A DNA stretch of 63,941 nucleotides, taken from contig CAZRUA010000007.1 of assembly GCA_964603125.1 (NCBI GenBank), forward strand, positions 1-63,941, in the 5' to 3' direction. Below, in pieces: positions 9,886 through 19,900 of this stretch. The notes under the pieces are model-generated. The model was not told the origin of the DNA. It worked only from the letters and a program-made list of their open reading frames with translations, and searched no databases. Source of the DNA: CAZRUA01 sp964603125. Lineage in GTDB: Bacteria > Bacteroidota > Bacteroidia > B-17B0 > Aurantibacillaceae. The position numbers were made by a program, and so were the translations under genes. Numbering within the stretch: position 1 is the stretch's first letter; each line of letters begins with the position of its first letter.

Positions 9886-11871
9886 TTAAAACTTCAATCC
9901 CATTATCAAAACATCGTCCACTTGCTCCAATTCACCTTTCCACGCTACGAACTCATGATTTAGAATTTCTTTTTGTTTTTCAGAGCTCTGAACTGAAACA
10001 TTAACAAGCAATTCGTTCAAGCGTTTATATTTAAACTTCTTACCTTTTGGTCCGCCAAATTGATCAGCATATCCATCTGTATAAAAATAAAGCGAGTCGC
10101 CTTTTTGAGCAACATAGTCATATGTTTTAAATAAGTCTTCTTTAATACCTTTTCCTACAGGCATTTTATCTCCATCTAATTCTTTGTATTCGCCATTGCG
10201 AACTAAAATAGGTTTATTATTAGCAGAGGCATATGTATATTCATTCTTAGCTGCATTTAAACAAAATAGAATTCCATCAAAACCATCTTGCTGACCTTCT
10301 CGACTGATAGTATTAATCAATCGCTCTCTCACATAATTTAAAATATCACCAGGAGTATAAATACACTTTTCTTTTATTGCCTCACTTAAAAAACCCATAC
10401 TTAAAATACTCATGAAAGAACCCGGAACTCCATGCCCCGTGCTATCACAACAAGCCAAATAAAATAAATCTTCCCCTGCTTCATTCTTTGTTTCAGTTGA
10501 CCAATAAAAGTCTCCACTTACAATATCTTTAGGCTGAAAGAATGTGAAATGTCTGTCATTTTGATAATACTTCTCAACCAAATCATCCTGAGATAAAAGA
10601 GCAGTTTGAATTCGTTTTGCATAAGCAATTGAATCTGTTATCTCCTTATTCTTTTCTTCAACAACAGCCTTTTGCTCCTCAATTAAGATGTTTTTCTTTT
10701 CCATCAAATTCTTTTGAGCGACAATAATTCTATTATCTCGTAATTTTTGACGGTAGCCCTTGTATACGAATGCAGCGAATATTGCTATTAAGATTAAGCC
10801 CCCTATCGACGAATAAATAACAATATTTCTTCTATTTAATTCCAATCTATTTAACTCCAATTGTTTTTCCTTTTCTGCATTTTGATATTTCGCTTCCATC
10901 TCAACCACTTGCTTATTGGTCTCTTCGTTATATATAGCACGTTCAATTGAATCCGATTTAGACATATAAAAATAAGCCTTCTCAAAATCCTTTTCCTGAA
11001 CTGCTATACCCGAAAGGAGAAACATTGCTTCCATTGTTCCTTCAAGGTTTCCAATTTTTTCACATATTTCAAGTTCCTCTTTAATGTAAGTCTTTGCCTT
11101 TTCAAACTCATTTAAATCACTATAACAAAAGCCTAAATTATGAAGCGCATTAATAATCCCCATTTCTTCACCAAGCTCCCTTTTGGCATTTAAAGCCATT
11201 TCATAATACACTATAGCATCTTTGTACTGCTTTTTCTTGTAGTAGATATTTCCAATATTGTTCCTGCAATTCGCTATTCCATCCTTATCACTTAAATCGG
11301 CCCTTATTTCTAATGCCTTTTGATGCATTTGAAGAGCTGAATCCAACTGCTGTTTTGCTTCATAAACTAAACCTATGTTATTATAAAAACCTGCTATTGC
11401 TTTCTGATTGTTACCTTTTTCATTAAAATACCTTAAAGCCTCATTAAAATACTTTAAAGCTACATCGTACTTGTGCATACGATAATAAACAGCTCCTAAA
11501 TTCTTCTTTCTAAAATTAAGCTCTTCGTAATTTTTAACTTCTTCAAATAAATGAAGCGCCGTCATGTTATTCTCAATTGCTTCGTTATATTCCGAATGAA
11601 AATCCTTGTAGTTTGCCAAAATAGAATACGAAAAAGCTAAATTCAATTTATCCCCCAGTTTTTCAAAACTAAGAATGGCTTCTTTAGCGTTTTGAATACC
11701 CTGGTCATCCTTTTCCTTGTAATACTCTTGCGCCAACTTTAACTTAATTTCAGCATTTGCCTTTTCCGACTTATTCTCTTTAAGTTTACTTTTTAGCGAA
11801 TCTATAACGCTTGTAGTTTGACCCATTAGTGTTGAGCCGAAGAGAATTAGTATTATAGATAATTTTTTCAC
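9886..11871 (-). CDS. TPR sensor with SpoIIE/PP2C-type phosphatase domain
   Basis: A 661-residue membrane protein. A signal peptide (1-17) is followed by about six TPR repeats (about 40-310), a membrane helix (about 346-368), a coiled coil and a C-terminal PP2C/SpoIIE phosphatase (about 430-661). The phosphatase metal ligands are kept in KDIVSGDFYW, CCDSTGHGVPGSF, YTDGYADQFGG and EQVDDVLI. Unlike the 886-residue neighbour it stops at the end of the phosphatase and has no SiaB-like domain. The start codon is GTG (11869-11871). No anti-sigma-antagonist (STAS) gene is nearby, so the closest recognisable substrate candidate is the SiaC-like protein encoded at 4184-4591 (inference). Confidence 0.88.
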   Translation of the reverse strand: MKKLSIILILFGSTLMGQTTSVIDSLKSKLKENKSEKANAEIKLKLAQEYYKEKDDQGIQNAKEAILSFEKLGDKLNLAFSYSILANYKDFHSEYNEAIENNMTALHLFEEVKNYEELNFRKKNLGAVYYRMHKYDVALKYFNEALRYFNEKGNNQKAIAGFYNNIGLVYEAKQQLDSALQMHQKALEIRADLSDKDGIANCRNNIGNIYYKKKQYKDAIVYYEMALNAKRELGEEMGIINALHNLGFCYSDLNEFEKAKTYIKEELEICEKIGNLEGTMEAMFLLSGIAVQEKDFEKAYFYMSKSDSIERAIYNEETNKQVVEMEAKYQNAEKEKQLELNRLELNRRNIVIYSSIGGLILIAIFAAFVYKGYRQKLRDNRIIVAQKNLMEKKNILIEEQKAVVEEKNKEITDSIAYAKRIQTALLSQDDLVEKYYQNDRHFTFFQPKDIVSGDFYWSTETKNEAGEDLFYLACCDSTGHGVPGSFMSILSMGFLSEAIKEKCIYTPGDILNYVRERLINTISREGQQDGFDGILFCLNAAKNEYTYASANNKPILVRNGEYKELDGDKMPVGKGIKEDLFKTYDYVAQKGDSLYFYTDGYADQFGGPKGKKFKYKRLNELLVNVSVQSSEKQKEILNHEFVAWKGELEQVDDVLIMGLKF

Positions 11872-11912
11872 TAGGGTAAATATACTTATTAAAGATTTAA
11901 ATGGAAAAAATA

Positions 11913-11943
11913 TTTGATTTATTGCTCACTTAATCTATATTTG
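11913..11943 (+). promoter_or_regulatory. Consensus Bacteroidota promoter (TTTG-N19-TAnnTTTG)
   Basis: TTTG at 11913-11916 and TATATTTG at 11936-11943 are separated by 19 bp, an exact fit to the Bacteroidota -33/-7 arrangement. Transcription should begin near 11950, leaving a leader of only about 10 nt before the ATG at 11960. It drives the 587- and 253-residue genes and is the cleanest promoter in the window. Confidence 0.7.
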
Positions 11944-11959
11944 CTGATAGAAGACTACT

Positions 11960-13723
11960 ATGAAACTAAACCTAAGTCTACTTTTTGTTATTCTTACTTC
12001 TATTGCAATTTCACAAAATGTTGGAATAAATAGCAATGGAGCAAGCCCAAACACCTCAGCTATGCTGGATGTGGACGTTAGCGCTTTGTCTACAAAAAAA
12101 GGAATTTTAATCCCAAGAATAACATCGGCACAAAAAACCGCCATGAATCCATTAGGTGCAGCAGCTCAAGGATTATTGATATATCAAACAGATGGCTTAG
12201 AAGGATTTTATTATAACACAAGTACTACAACCACTCCCAACTGGGTTTATCTATTACCCTCTTCTACTTCGGGCGCTGGTTGGACTATAACAGGTAATTC
12301 AGGAACAACAGCATCAGCAGCAGCCATAGGCTCAACTGTAAGTAATAATTTTATTGGCACTACAGATGCCATAGACTTTGTATTAGCTACTAATAATTTA
12401 GAAAGGATGCGCATTAATAGTGCAGGTTTGTTTGGAATAGGCACAAATACTTTAGGTAGTCAAAAGTTTGAAGTACTTACGAGCAACAGTGCTTTAAACG
12501 CAATTTATGGAGCACACTCTTCAACTGCTGCTGCTTCTGTTTACTCTGGCGTTCAAGGAGCTTTAACAGGTGCTGGAACAGCAACCACAGGTAGTTTGGC
12601 ATACCATAATAGTTCCGACAAACGCTTTGCAGTATATGGCAGCGGAGGTGATTTAGCTGGAGCATTTAATGGAATTGTAAGTATAAACCCTTTAAGCACT
12701 AGTTTAACCAGCTATGATTTAGAAGTTAGGAATGCAACTGGAGGTAATCCTGCTAATGCCATTTTGCGCCAATCTGCTTCTAACACAACAAGTAATACAG
12801 TATTAGGTAATTTATTTTTTGGAGACAATCATTCAACCACGGGACAAGCCCAAATAAGTGCTATTAGAGGTGCGGCAGGCGGAGCAGGAGATTTACCAAC
12901 AGATTTGCTATTTTACACTACTCCAGACGCATCAACAACATTAACAGAGCGTATGCGAATAACTAACCGTGGAAGCATAGGAATGGGAACTTCAACAGTG
13001 GCAACTACCGATTTTTTTGATATTAATCCTTCGGGAATGACAGGAGGAACACAATGGGGAATATATTTAACAATGCCGAACGCCACCACAAGCAATACCA
13101 TTGGTTTTAGATTAGATAATAATAATGCACTTCAGACAGGATCTAAAACAGGATTTTGGTCGCAAGTAGGAGGCGCAGATGGGGCAGCTACAACAAAAAG
13201 AGCGTATTACGGGCAAGCTACTGGCAATGCTGGTGTGGCTAATGGCGGCAGATTTGAGGCAATTGGAACAACTGGTGTTACGGATAATTACGGTGTATTT
13301 GGCTATGCTAGCGGAACGGCAACAAACAATTATGCACTATACGGTGAAGTAGGAACAGCTGCTACTAATAATTATTCTCTTGCATTAAAAGATGGTCATA
13401 TTAAATCTATACAAACAGCAGCACCAACAATCTCAGCAGTTACTACTTATGTTCTAGCCTCACAAAGTATATCAAATGCTACTGATATTGCGGGTAATTT
13501 ATCTATTGTAACTACAGCTGCCGCTGGTTCAGTTACAATTACTTTTAACAGAGTTTATGCAGCCGCTCCAATTGTTCAGATAACACCAACAAATGCAAAT
13601 GCTGCAGCAGATATTAACAAGCTATTTATAACAAAAACAACAACGGGCTTTACTTTAAATTTTAGTGCTAGCCCTGCTGCCAATACCAAAACATTTAACT
13701 ACATTGTTATCGAAACTAATTAA
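11960..13723 (+). CDS. Repetitive surface/fibre-like exported protein, function unknown
   Basis: A 587-residue protein with a signal peptide (SIAISQ, cleavage near residue 19). The mature N-terminus carries the motif NTSAMLDVDV followed by KKGILIPRITSAQ. It is common at the start of large Bacteroidota proteins that resemble phage tail fibres or trimeric adhesins. The middle is rich in Ala, Thr, Gly and Asn and contains two segments of the type ERMRI(N/T) followed by G-I/M-GT, probably successive fibre repeats. The C-terminal 90 residues look like a compact beta domain (VTITFNRVYAAAPIVQITP). There is no T9SS sorting domain, membrane anchor or peptidase-chaperone motif. Two facts suggest shared function with the next gene: the 40-bp gap and the lack of a promoter between them. 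Confidence 0.8.
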   Translation: MKLNLSLLFVILTSIAISQNVGINSNGASPNTSAMLDVDVSALSTKKGILIPRITSAQKTAMNPLGAAAQGLLIYQTDGLEGFYYNTSTTTTPNWVYLLPSSTSGAGWTITGNSGTTASAAAIGSTVSNNFIGTTDAIDFVLATNNLERMRINSAGLFGIGTNTLGSQKFEVLTSNSALNAIYGAHSSTAAASVYSGVQGALTGAGTATTGSLAYHNSSDKRFAVYGSGGDLAGAFNGIVSINPLSTSLTSYDLEVRNATGGNPANAILRQSASNTTSNTVLGNLFFGDNHSTTGQAQISAIRGAAGGAGDLPTDLLFYTTPDASTTLTERMRITNRGSIGMGTSTVATTDFFDINPSGMTGGTQWGIYLTMPNATTSNTIGFRLDNNNALQTGSKTGFWSQVGGADGAATTKRAYYGQATGNAGVANGGRFEAIGTTGVTDNYGVFGYASGTATNNYALYGEVGTAATNNYSLALKDGHIKSIQTAAPTISAVTTYVLASQSISNATDIAGNLSIVTTAAAGSVTITFNRVYAAAPIVQITPTNANAAADINKLFITKTTTGFTLNFSASPAANTKTFNYIVIETN

Positions 13724-13763
13724 CAACACAAACAATAATATAAACAACTAAAAACACGCAATT

Positions 13764-14525
13764 ATGGCAACATGCACAGGAACACTGAACAGCACAACTG
13801 CACCAGGAAACATTACAGTTATTTCCGACACAACTGGACAATTAAGCCCGAAAGAATTAATTGATTTCGAAACTTTAGGAACAGGTTTCGGTATGAACCA
13901 AGTAGTAGGTTTCGACATTGATAATTCAGGAAGATCTCCACTAGCAATTAATATTAAACCGTCGCAAACTGTTGACCCTGATGACCCTCAATCACAAGGT
14001 ACTGTAAAAAATGGTCCGATAGCTGGTCCTTTAAATATGAATCCTGGAGATGTGATAACATTAGATGCGGCTACTTTAACTGGTAACGTAAAAATGAATG
14101 GTGGTACTTTAATTATCAAAGGTCAATCTACGGTATCAGGAAATATTCAAGCAAAAAATAATGCAACATTAATTATTTACAATTCGTCTATTGGAGGAAA
14201 TATAAAAGCTGACTCTAGCACTGGCGAATTTAAAATTACAAAAGGTGGTGTAAAGGGTAATATTGACGTATCAAAAGTGGCAAAAGTTACAATTAAAGGA
14301 AGCGTTAAAGGAAACTTAGATACTCAGAAAAATAGCAATATACTTCTTTCTGATTTAACTGTAGACGGAAATGTTCAGGTTAGTGAAAGCACAACCAGTA
14401 CAGTTATAATAAATCTTACTTCAACAAAAGGAAACATAGAAATTAGTGGTAACACTGGTTGTCAATATTCAAATATTTCAGCACCAGGAGGTAATATTGA
14501 AATCTCTGGTTGTAGTGCACAATAA
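13764..14525 (+). CDS. Bactofilin-like beta-solenoid protein, function unknown
   Basis: A 253-residue protein without signal peptide, membrane segment or lipobox. The first 100 residues are polar (one Cys at position 4). From about residue 105 the motif G-N-(V/I/L)-(K/Q/D/E) recurs eight times at intervals of about 15-25 residues, for example GNVKM, GNIQA, GNIKA, GNIDV, GNLDT, GNVQV and GNIEI twice. Such spacing predicts a right-handed beta-helix in which each coil adds one rung, as in bactofilins and polymer-forming proteins. Sequence identity to a named family could not be established by eye. It is the second gene of a two-gene operon with the fibre-like protein and ends at a strong terminator. 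Without an export signal it may assemble in the cytosol or leave by a non-Sec route. Confidence 0.75.
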   Translation: MATCTGTLNSTTAPGNITVISDTTGQLSPKELIDFETLGTGFGMNQVVGFDIDNSGRSPLAINIKPSQTVDPDDPQSQGTVKNGPIAGPLNMNPGDVITLDAATLTGNVKMNGGTLIIKGQSTVSGNIQAKNNATLIIYNSSIGGNIKADSSTGEFKITKGGVKGNIDVSKVAKVTIKGSVKGNLDTQKNSNILLSDLTVDGNVQVSESTTSTVIINLTSTKGNIEISGNTGCQYSNISAPGGNIEISGCSAQ

Positions 14526-14540
14526 TATTCGAAAAGAATC

Positions 14541-14577
14541 AAAAAAATCCCACTTAATTTTTAAGTGGGATTTTTTT
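14541..14577. terminator. Bidirectional intrinsic terminator
   Basis: Perfect 17-bp arms, 14541-14557 and 14561-14577, with a 3-nt loop; the core is ATCCCACTTAA. A-tracts on one side and T-tracts on the other let it end transcription of the plus-strand pair and of the convergent cytochrome-type operon, whose last gene stops at 14580. Confidence 0.9.
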
Positions 14578-14579
14578 AT

Positions 14580-15215
14580 TTAGTTATTTGGATAACCATT
14601 ATTTACCCACTTTTGAATTGCATCAATTTCGCATTGCGACAATTTATTCCCATTTTGCGGCATTGGAGAATAAGGAGAAACATGATTAATACTTCCCATA
14701 AAACTCCCGCTTGCAACTGAACTTGCCACACCAGCATAACTACTCAAATCAATACTTCCTCCAGTATTACTTGAGTTATGACAACCCACACACCAGGTTT
14801 GAAGAGTTGGAGCAATTCTACCACTGTAAGTATAATTTACAGTATCACAATCATTACAATTAGAAGAATTAGGCGCACCCATTTTAATCCATATCTTAAT
14901 CGTATTCACATCCTTTTCACTTAATGCGCCATACTGCTGTGTGGGCATAGAAGGATTATTTCCTCTAATACTTAAATATACATCACTAAGCAAAGGATGC
15001 TTAGCATTTATACCACGCATTATACCTTCATAATTGGTAAAATCATATCCTTCCTTCTTTTGCGTTGCATTGTGACAACCGCTGTAGGTACAATTTGAAA
15101 CAAATATTGGCAATACATTTTCAGTAAAACAAACATCAGGAGCATACATATCTTTTGTGCAAGTACTCAATAAAAATACAAGGAAGAATAAACTGGCAAT
15201 TTTAATTTTTATCAT
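14580..15215 (-). CDS. Di-haem c-type cytochrome-like lipoprotein
   Basis: A 211-residue predicted lipoprotein (lipobox LSTC, Cys19). It carries two haem-attachment motifs: an expanded CX4CH at Cys42-Cys47-His48 (CTYSGCH) and a normal CXXCH at Cys142-Cys145-His146 (CVGCH). Candidate axial methionines lie in MPTQQ (Met90) and near the C-terminus in MPQNG, each followed by a family-typical (I/W)(I/W)xxG helix. The fold resembles two fused halves of a planctomycete-type cytochrome c domain. Expanded haem motifs of this sort are seen in related Bacteroidota proteins, so the first site is probably used. It is the last gene of the Cus-like operon, 18 bp after the preceding lipoprotein, which suggests a redox step at the outer membrane or periplasm. 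Confidence 0.78.
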   Translation of the reverse strand: MIKIKIASLFFLVFLLSTCTKDMYAPDVCFTENVLPIFVSNCTYSGCHNATQKKEGYDFTNYEGIMRGINAKHPLLSDVYLSIRGNNPSMPTQQYGALSEKDVNTIKIWIKMGAPNSSNCNDCDTVNYTYSGRIAPTLQTWCVGCHNSSNTGGSIDLSSYAGVASSVASGSFMGSINHVSPYSPMPQNGNKLSQCEIDAIQKWVNNGYPNN

Positions 15216-15233
15216 GGCATTTATTTAAATAAA

Positions 15234-15785
15234 TTATTTACATTTTTTGTAGAAGGCGGTTAATGGATATTTCCCATTTCGCCGAACAAGCCTGTTGTAC
15301 TCGTGATACCAATTTAACTCGGAAGCTAAACTTTCAACAAAACAAGGATTATTCATAAACTTTAATTTGAAGTTTCGGATTTCAAAGTCTAGTATCTCTG
15401 AATTTGAGTCTAAACTAAAATAATAACAATAATGAGCTTGCCTATGCCCCTTATGATGAAAACTATGATACTGTGAATATACATAAACTAAATCATTTGC
15501 TATTAACTTATAAAATTTATTATTGAAATAACGATACTTTAAACCTTTCTCATCTTGATAGCCCCATAAAGAGTCGGAAGCAATAATTTTCTTTTCAAAA
15601 TTACTTTTACGAATAACTAAGGAATCCGACCAATGATCAGGTCTTATATGAACCACCATAAGATCAACAAATGTTTGACTTACATCAGACTTTGCAATCA
15701 ACTTGATGTTTCGCGTGCAGGAAGTATAGAGGCTTAACATTGGTATAAATAATACCAGAAACCTTAAATGCTTAATTTTTTTCAT
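15234..15785 (-). CDS. Predicted lipoprotein, function unknown
   Basis: A 183-residue protein with a lipoprotein signal peptide (YTSC, Cys23). The mature part is basic and aromatic, with several histidines: SQYHSFHHKGHRQAHYCYYF contains six His in a short stretch (about residues 105-125). This may bind metal or haem (inference). No family was recognised. It is the fourth gene of the run small protein, CusA-TolC, CusB, this gene, di-haem lipoprotein, with gaps of 32 and 18 bp to its neighbours. Co-transcription with the efflux genes is therefore likely. Confidence 0.75.
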   Translation of the reverse strand: MKKIKHLRFLVLFIPMLSLYTSCTRNIKLIAKSDVSQTFVDLMVVHIRPDHWSDSLVIRKSNFEKKIIASDSLWGYQDEKGLKYRYFNNKFYKLIANDLVYVYSQYHSFHHKGHRQAHYCYYFSLDSNSEILDFEIRNFKLKFMNNPCFVESLASELNWYHEYNRLVRRNGKYPLTAFYKKCK

Positions 15786-15817
15786 TTTTCACCGAATTAA
15801 TATTCAAAAAATTTAAA

Positions 15818-16951
15818 TTATTCCGCTTCATTTTTAAGTTGCATTAACAAAGTATAAGCCCCATTAGAAACAATTTGTTCACTTGAAAGACTGATACCGC
15901 TGCCTGATTTAACAGAAGTATAACCGTTTTCAGAAACTCCCTTAATTATTTCAAGCATTTCAAATTTTAATGGTCCTTTAGCAACAAAAACAAAATCTTT
16001 GCCCTCATAACTAACTATTGCATCATCATTAATACTTAAACCATCCGTTAGATTAATTTTAATCTCTGCGTTCATATACATGCCTGGGAATAAATTTTTG
16101 TCATAATCCTCAAAGTGACAATGCACTTCTGCGCTTCTATCTTCAGATAAATCTTGGCTAATTAAAATAACTTCGCAAGAATGTCTTTTGTTAGCATCAT
16201 TATTATTATAAGCCATGAGCTTTTGTCCAATAAATAACTTATCCAAATCCTTTTCAAACACCTTTAAATTTAAATGTATGTCCTCAGGATTAATCAATTC
16301 GAATAAAACATCAGATGGATTAACATACTTACCAATATTAGCATTCACCTTAGATACGAAACCTTCAATTGGCGAATAAATATTTACACTTCTCGATAAA
16401 TTAGATTCGTTTAACGATTCTGGATTAACATTAATTAATCTTAATTTCTCCGCTAAGGCGCTTACAGCTATTTTCTGCGATTTGAACTCCATTTCAATTT
16501 GCTGAAAAACCTTGTCGCTCGTTGCTTTACTCAAATTAAGATCCCTTTGACGGTTAAACTCACTCTCCAAATAGATAAGCTTAGATTTAGAAGTTAAATA
16601 ATCCTGCTGTAGCTGTATATACTTTTCATCTTCGATACTAGCAAGTACTTCGCCTTTTTTTACTTTCATGCCTGGAAGCAATTTTGTTGCTTTAAGAAAT
16701 CCACCAAAAGGGATACTTACTGATATCATATTTTGAGGTGGCACATCTATTTTCCCTGTTAATTTTAAAACTGATGATAACTCCCTCTTTTCCAATTTAC
16801 TTAGTTTAATATTGGCGTTTTTAAGTTGCACATCGTTTAAAACAACGAGGTTATCAGCTAAACCTTCAGTGCCAGCGGCTTCCTGGTTAACTTTATTTCC
16901 GCATGATACTAGCAGAAAAAAGCTAAATACTATTAAAATTATATTTTTCAT
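15818..16951 (-). CDS. CusB/CzcB-like efflux RND periplasmic adaptor
   Basis: A 377-residue membrane-fusion protein of the HlyD/CusB type. The lipobox VSCG (Cys17) anchors it to a membrane. The paired biotinyl-lipoyl-like halves are visible: IPFGGFLKATKLLPGMKVKKGEVLASIED (about 75-110) and NIYSPIEGFVSKVNANIGKYV (about 185-205), flanking a helical hairpin that contacts the TolC part. A beta-barrel and membrane-proximal domain follow, with FPGMYMNAEIKI. It connects the inner-membrane RND pump to the outer-membrane channel, both encoded by the upstream gene, 26 bp away. No methionine- or histidine-rich metal-binding N-terminus is seen, so the substrate remains open. Confidence 0.9.
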   Translation of the reverse strand: MKNIILIVFSFFLLVSCGNKVNQEAAGTEGLADNLVVLNDVQLKNANIKLSKLEKRELSSVLKLTGKIDVPPQNMISVSIPFGGFLKATKLLPGMKVKKGEVLASIEDEKYIQLQQDYLTSKSKLIYLESEFNRQRDLNLSKATSDKVFQQIEMEFKSQKIAVSALAEKLRLINVNPESLNESNLSRSVNIYSPIEGFVSKVNANIGKYVNPSDVLFELINPEDIHLNLKVFEKDLDKLFIGQKLMAYNNNDANKRHSCEVILISQDLSEDRSAEVHCHFEDYDKNLFPGMYMNAEIKINLTDGLSINDDAIVSYEGKDFVFVAKGPLKFEMLEIIKGVSENGYTSVKSGSGISLSSEQIVSNGAYTLLMQLKNEAE

Positions 16952-16977
16952 TGTTCTTATTTTAAATTCTTTATTTA

Positions 16978-19900
16978 TTATTTTGTCATTAAATAGTTAA
17001 TTTGGATAATATTGTCATTCAAACTTCTTACCGCATCAATATATCCTGATTGAAGATTAATTGCTTGATTAGTTAACATCACCCAATTCAAATAATCAAT
17101 ATCACCAGCATTAAACTTTTTATCAGCGGTTTGCATTATTATTAAAGCATTTTTAATTGCTTTGGTTTCATAGTAATTAATACTCAATAAGTTCTTTTCG
17201 TGGTTCTTAATAAGCATTGAATATTGATTTTGAAATTCATTCCTTTCAATTGAGTACTGATTCTCTGAAATACTTAGACCCACTTTTGCTGCCTTAATTT
17301 TAGCTTTTTGCGAACCGAAGAATAATGGAACACCAAAACCTACTTGAACGGCTTGAAACCTAGTTGAAGTATTATAGAGTTTATTATCTGAACCCGTACC
17401 TTGCATAGTCATGTTTCTGTAACCAATGTTAAAATCAGGTAACAACTTTGATTTCTCTAGCTTTTGAGTAGCAAGAGCTAGTTGTCTTTGTTGTTCCATA
17501 ATCTTTAAAGCAGGATGCTGAGAAACACTTGATGAATCGGTTTTTGAATCTAACTCCAATTTAAAATTATCCGCTTGAGGAACATAATTAACCTTAGCAT
17601 TGAGCAATAAATTAAATTGCAATACGATTATTTCCAAATCCTGCTCCACTTGTTTTAGTTGAATACCAATTTCACCTAACTGCGCTTCTGCACTGGCTTT
17701 TTCCAAAACATTGCTTTCACCTTTCTCAAATCTCAAACTAACCTTCTCTAAAAATTTCACATAGATACTATCATGTTTTCTCAACAGCTTTTGCTTTTCA
17801 ACTAAATATTGATAAGTGCTAAAAACTTGACGAACCATTTTCTTTATTTCTACTTCCTTTAAAGCCACATGCATAACCGAAATTTTCCACTCTTCACTGA
17901 GAACCTTTTTTTGATTTGAATAGATAGTTGGAAAGCTAAATGATTGATTCACTCCAAAAGCATTATCCTTATAATAACTATTCATTTGACCATACTCAGC
18001 AACTACATTAGTTTGCGAAATAGAAGATGAAGTTTTTATAATTTTCTTTTGATATTCAGCCTTCAACTTTTCGTTCTTTACCATCAAATTGTTTTTAACA
18101 GAAGTATCCAAAGCAGCTTGCAACCCAATAGATAATTGTGCTTTTGCAGAAAATGAAAAGGCGAAAACACTTAAAACAATCACCACTGATTTATCAAGTC
18201 TAATTTTCTTTACACCACCTTCAAACAAAATATATAAAATGGGCAAAACAAATAAAGTTAAAAAAGTAGCAATCATTAATCCTCCAATAACAACAGTAGC
18301 AAGTGGTCTTTGAACTTCTGCTCCTGCTCCATTACTTATTGCCATGGGTAAAAAACCTAGCGAAGCTACAAAGGCTGTCATCATTACTGGACGAAGTCGA
18401 ACTTTTGTACCCATTAATACAATTCGTTTTAAATCCTTCATGCCATCAGCTTTTAATCGGTTAAACTCTGCAATAAGCACAATACCATTTAATACAGCAA
18501 CTCCAAATAATGCTATGAAACCAACACCAGCGCTAATACTAAAAGGCATTCCTCGCAGAGCCAAAAAGAAAATACCACCAATTGCTGATAAAGGAATAGC
18601 CGAATAAATTAGTAAACCATGTTTTACCGATTTAAAAGCAAAAAACAATAAAATAAAAATCAAAACCAAGGATACTGGCACCGCTATCATTAAACGTTGT
18701 TTAGCCGCATTCAAATTTTCGAATGCTCCACCAAACGTAACATAATAACCTGCAGGAAATTTAATTTCAGTGTCAACCTTTTTTTGAAGCTCATTTACAA
18801 TGCTCTGCACATCTCTTCCTCTCACATTAAATCCTATTACGATTCTTCTTTTAGCATCTTCACGTTGTATTTGATTAGGTCCATTTTTAATATTTACTTC
18901 GGCTAATTGATACAGCGGAATATGCGAACCGTTTGATGCTGGAATTAGAAGATTTTTAACGTCTGCCAATTCTTTTCGCTTATCTGTATTTAATCGAACC
19001 ACCAAATCAAAACGTTTTTCACCATCAAACAATTGTCCGCTACTTTGTCCAGCAAATGCAGTGTTTATTGTTTTATTAATATCCGAAATATTCATATTGT
19101 ACTGAGCAATTGCCGAACGATTATATTCGATAACTATTTCAGGCATACCCGTAACTGGTTCTATAAATAAATTCTTAGCGCCTTCAACATGGTTAACAAT
19201 TGCTCCTAATTTTTCAGCATAAGCAGCAAGTGTATCCAAATTTTCACCAAAAATTTTACATACAACATCTTGCTTAGCTCCTGTCATTAATTCATTAAAC
19301 CTCATTTGAACAGGATATTGAAAACTAGTAGTAACACCAGGAATATCGCTAACCGCCTTACTCATCTTTTCACTTAACTCATTAAATGTTTTGGCCGACG
19401 TCCATTCACTTTTATCTTTCAAAATAACCATAACATCAGCCGCTTCCATAGGCATTGGATCGGTTGGTACTTCACCGCTTCCAATTTTAGTAACAACTTT
19501 TATCACTTCAGGAAATTGAGTCTTTAAAACATGAGCTACTTTTTGTGTATTCTCAATGCTCGTATTTAAATTACTACCCGTTAAAACGTTTGTGGCAACA
19601 GCAAAATCACCTTCTTCAAGTGCAGGAATAAACTCACCCCCTAAAGCTGTTAAAGTAATTACTGCCATTGTAAACATGATTAAAACTGTAGACAAAACCA
19701 TTTTAGGATAACGCAATACCTTTGATAAAACCTTTTGATAACCCTTTTCAACAGAAATTATTAATCTATCAGAAATGTTTTGCTTATGTTTTGTTTTCTT
19801 ACTTAAAAACAAAGCACTCATCATTGGAATATATGTAAGTGATAAAACAAAAGCGCCTAACAAAGCAAAAGCCACTGTTTGAGCCATTGGTTTAAACATT

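Noticed and set aside
11960..13723. Prophage tail-fibre remnant
   Set aside because: A Sec signal peptide is present and no other phage gene, integrase or attachment site is near.
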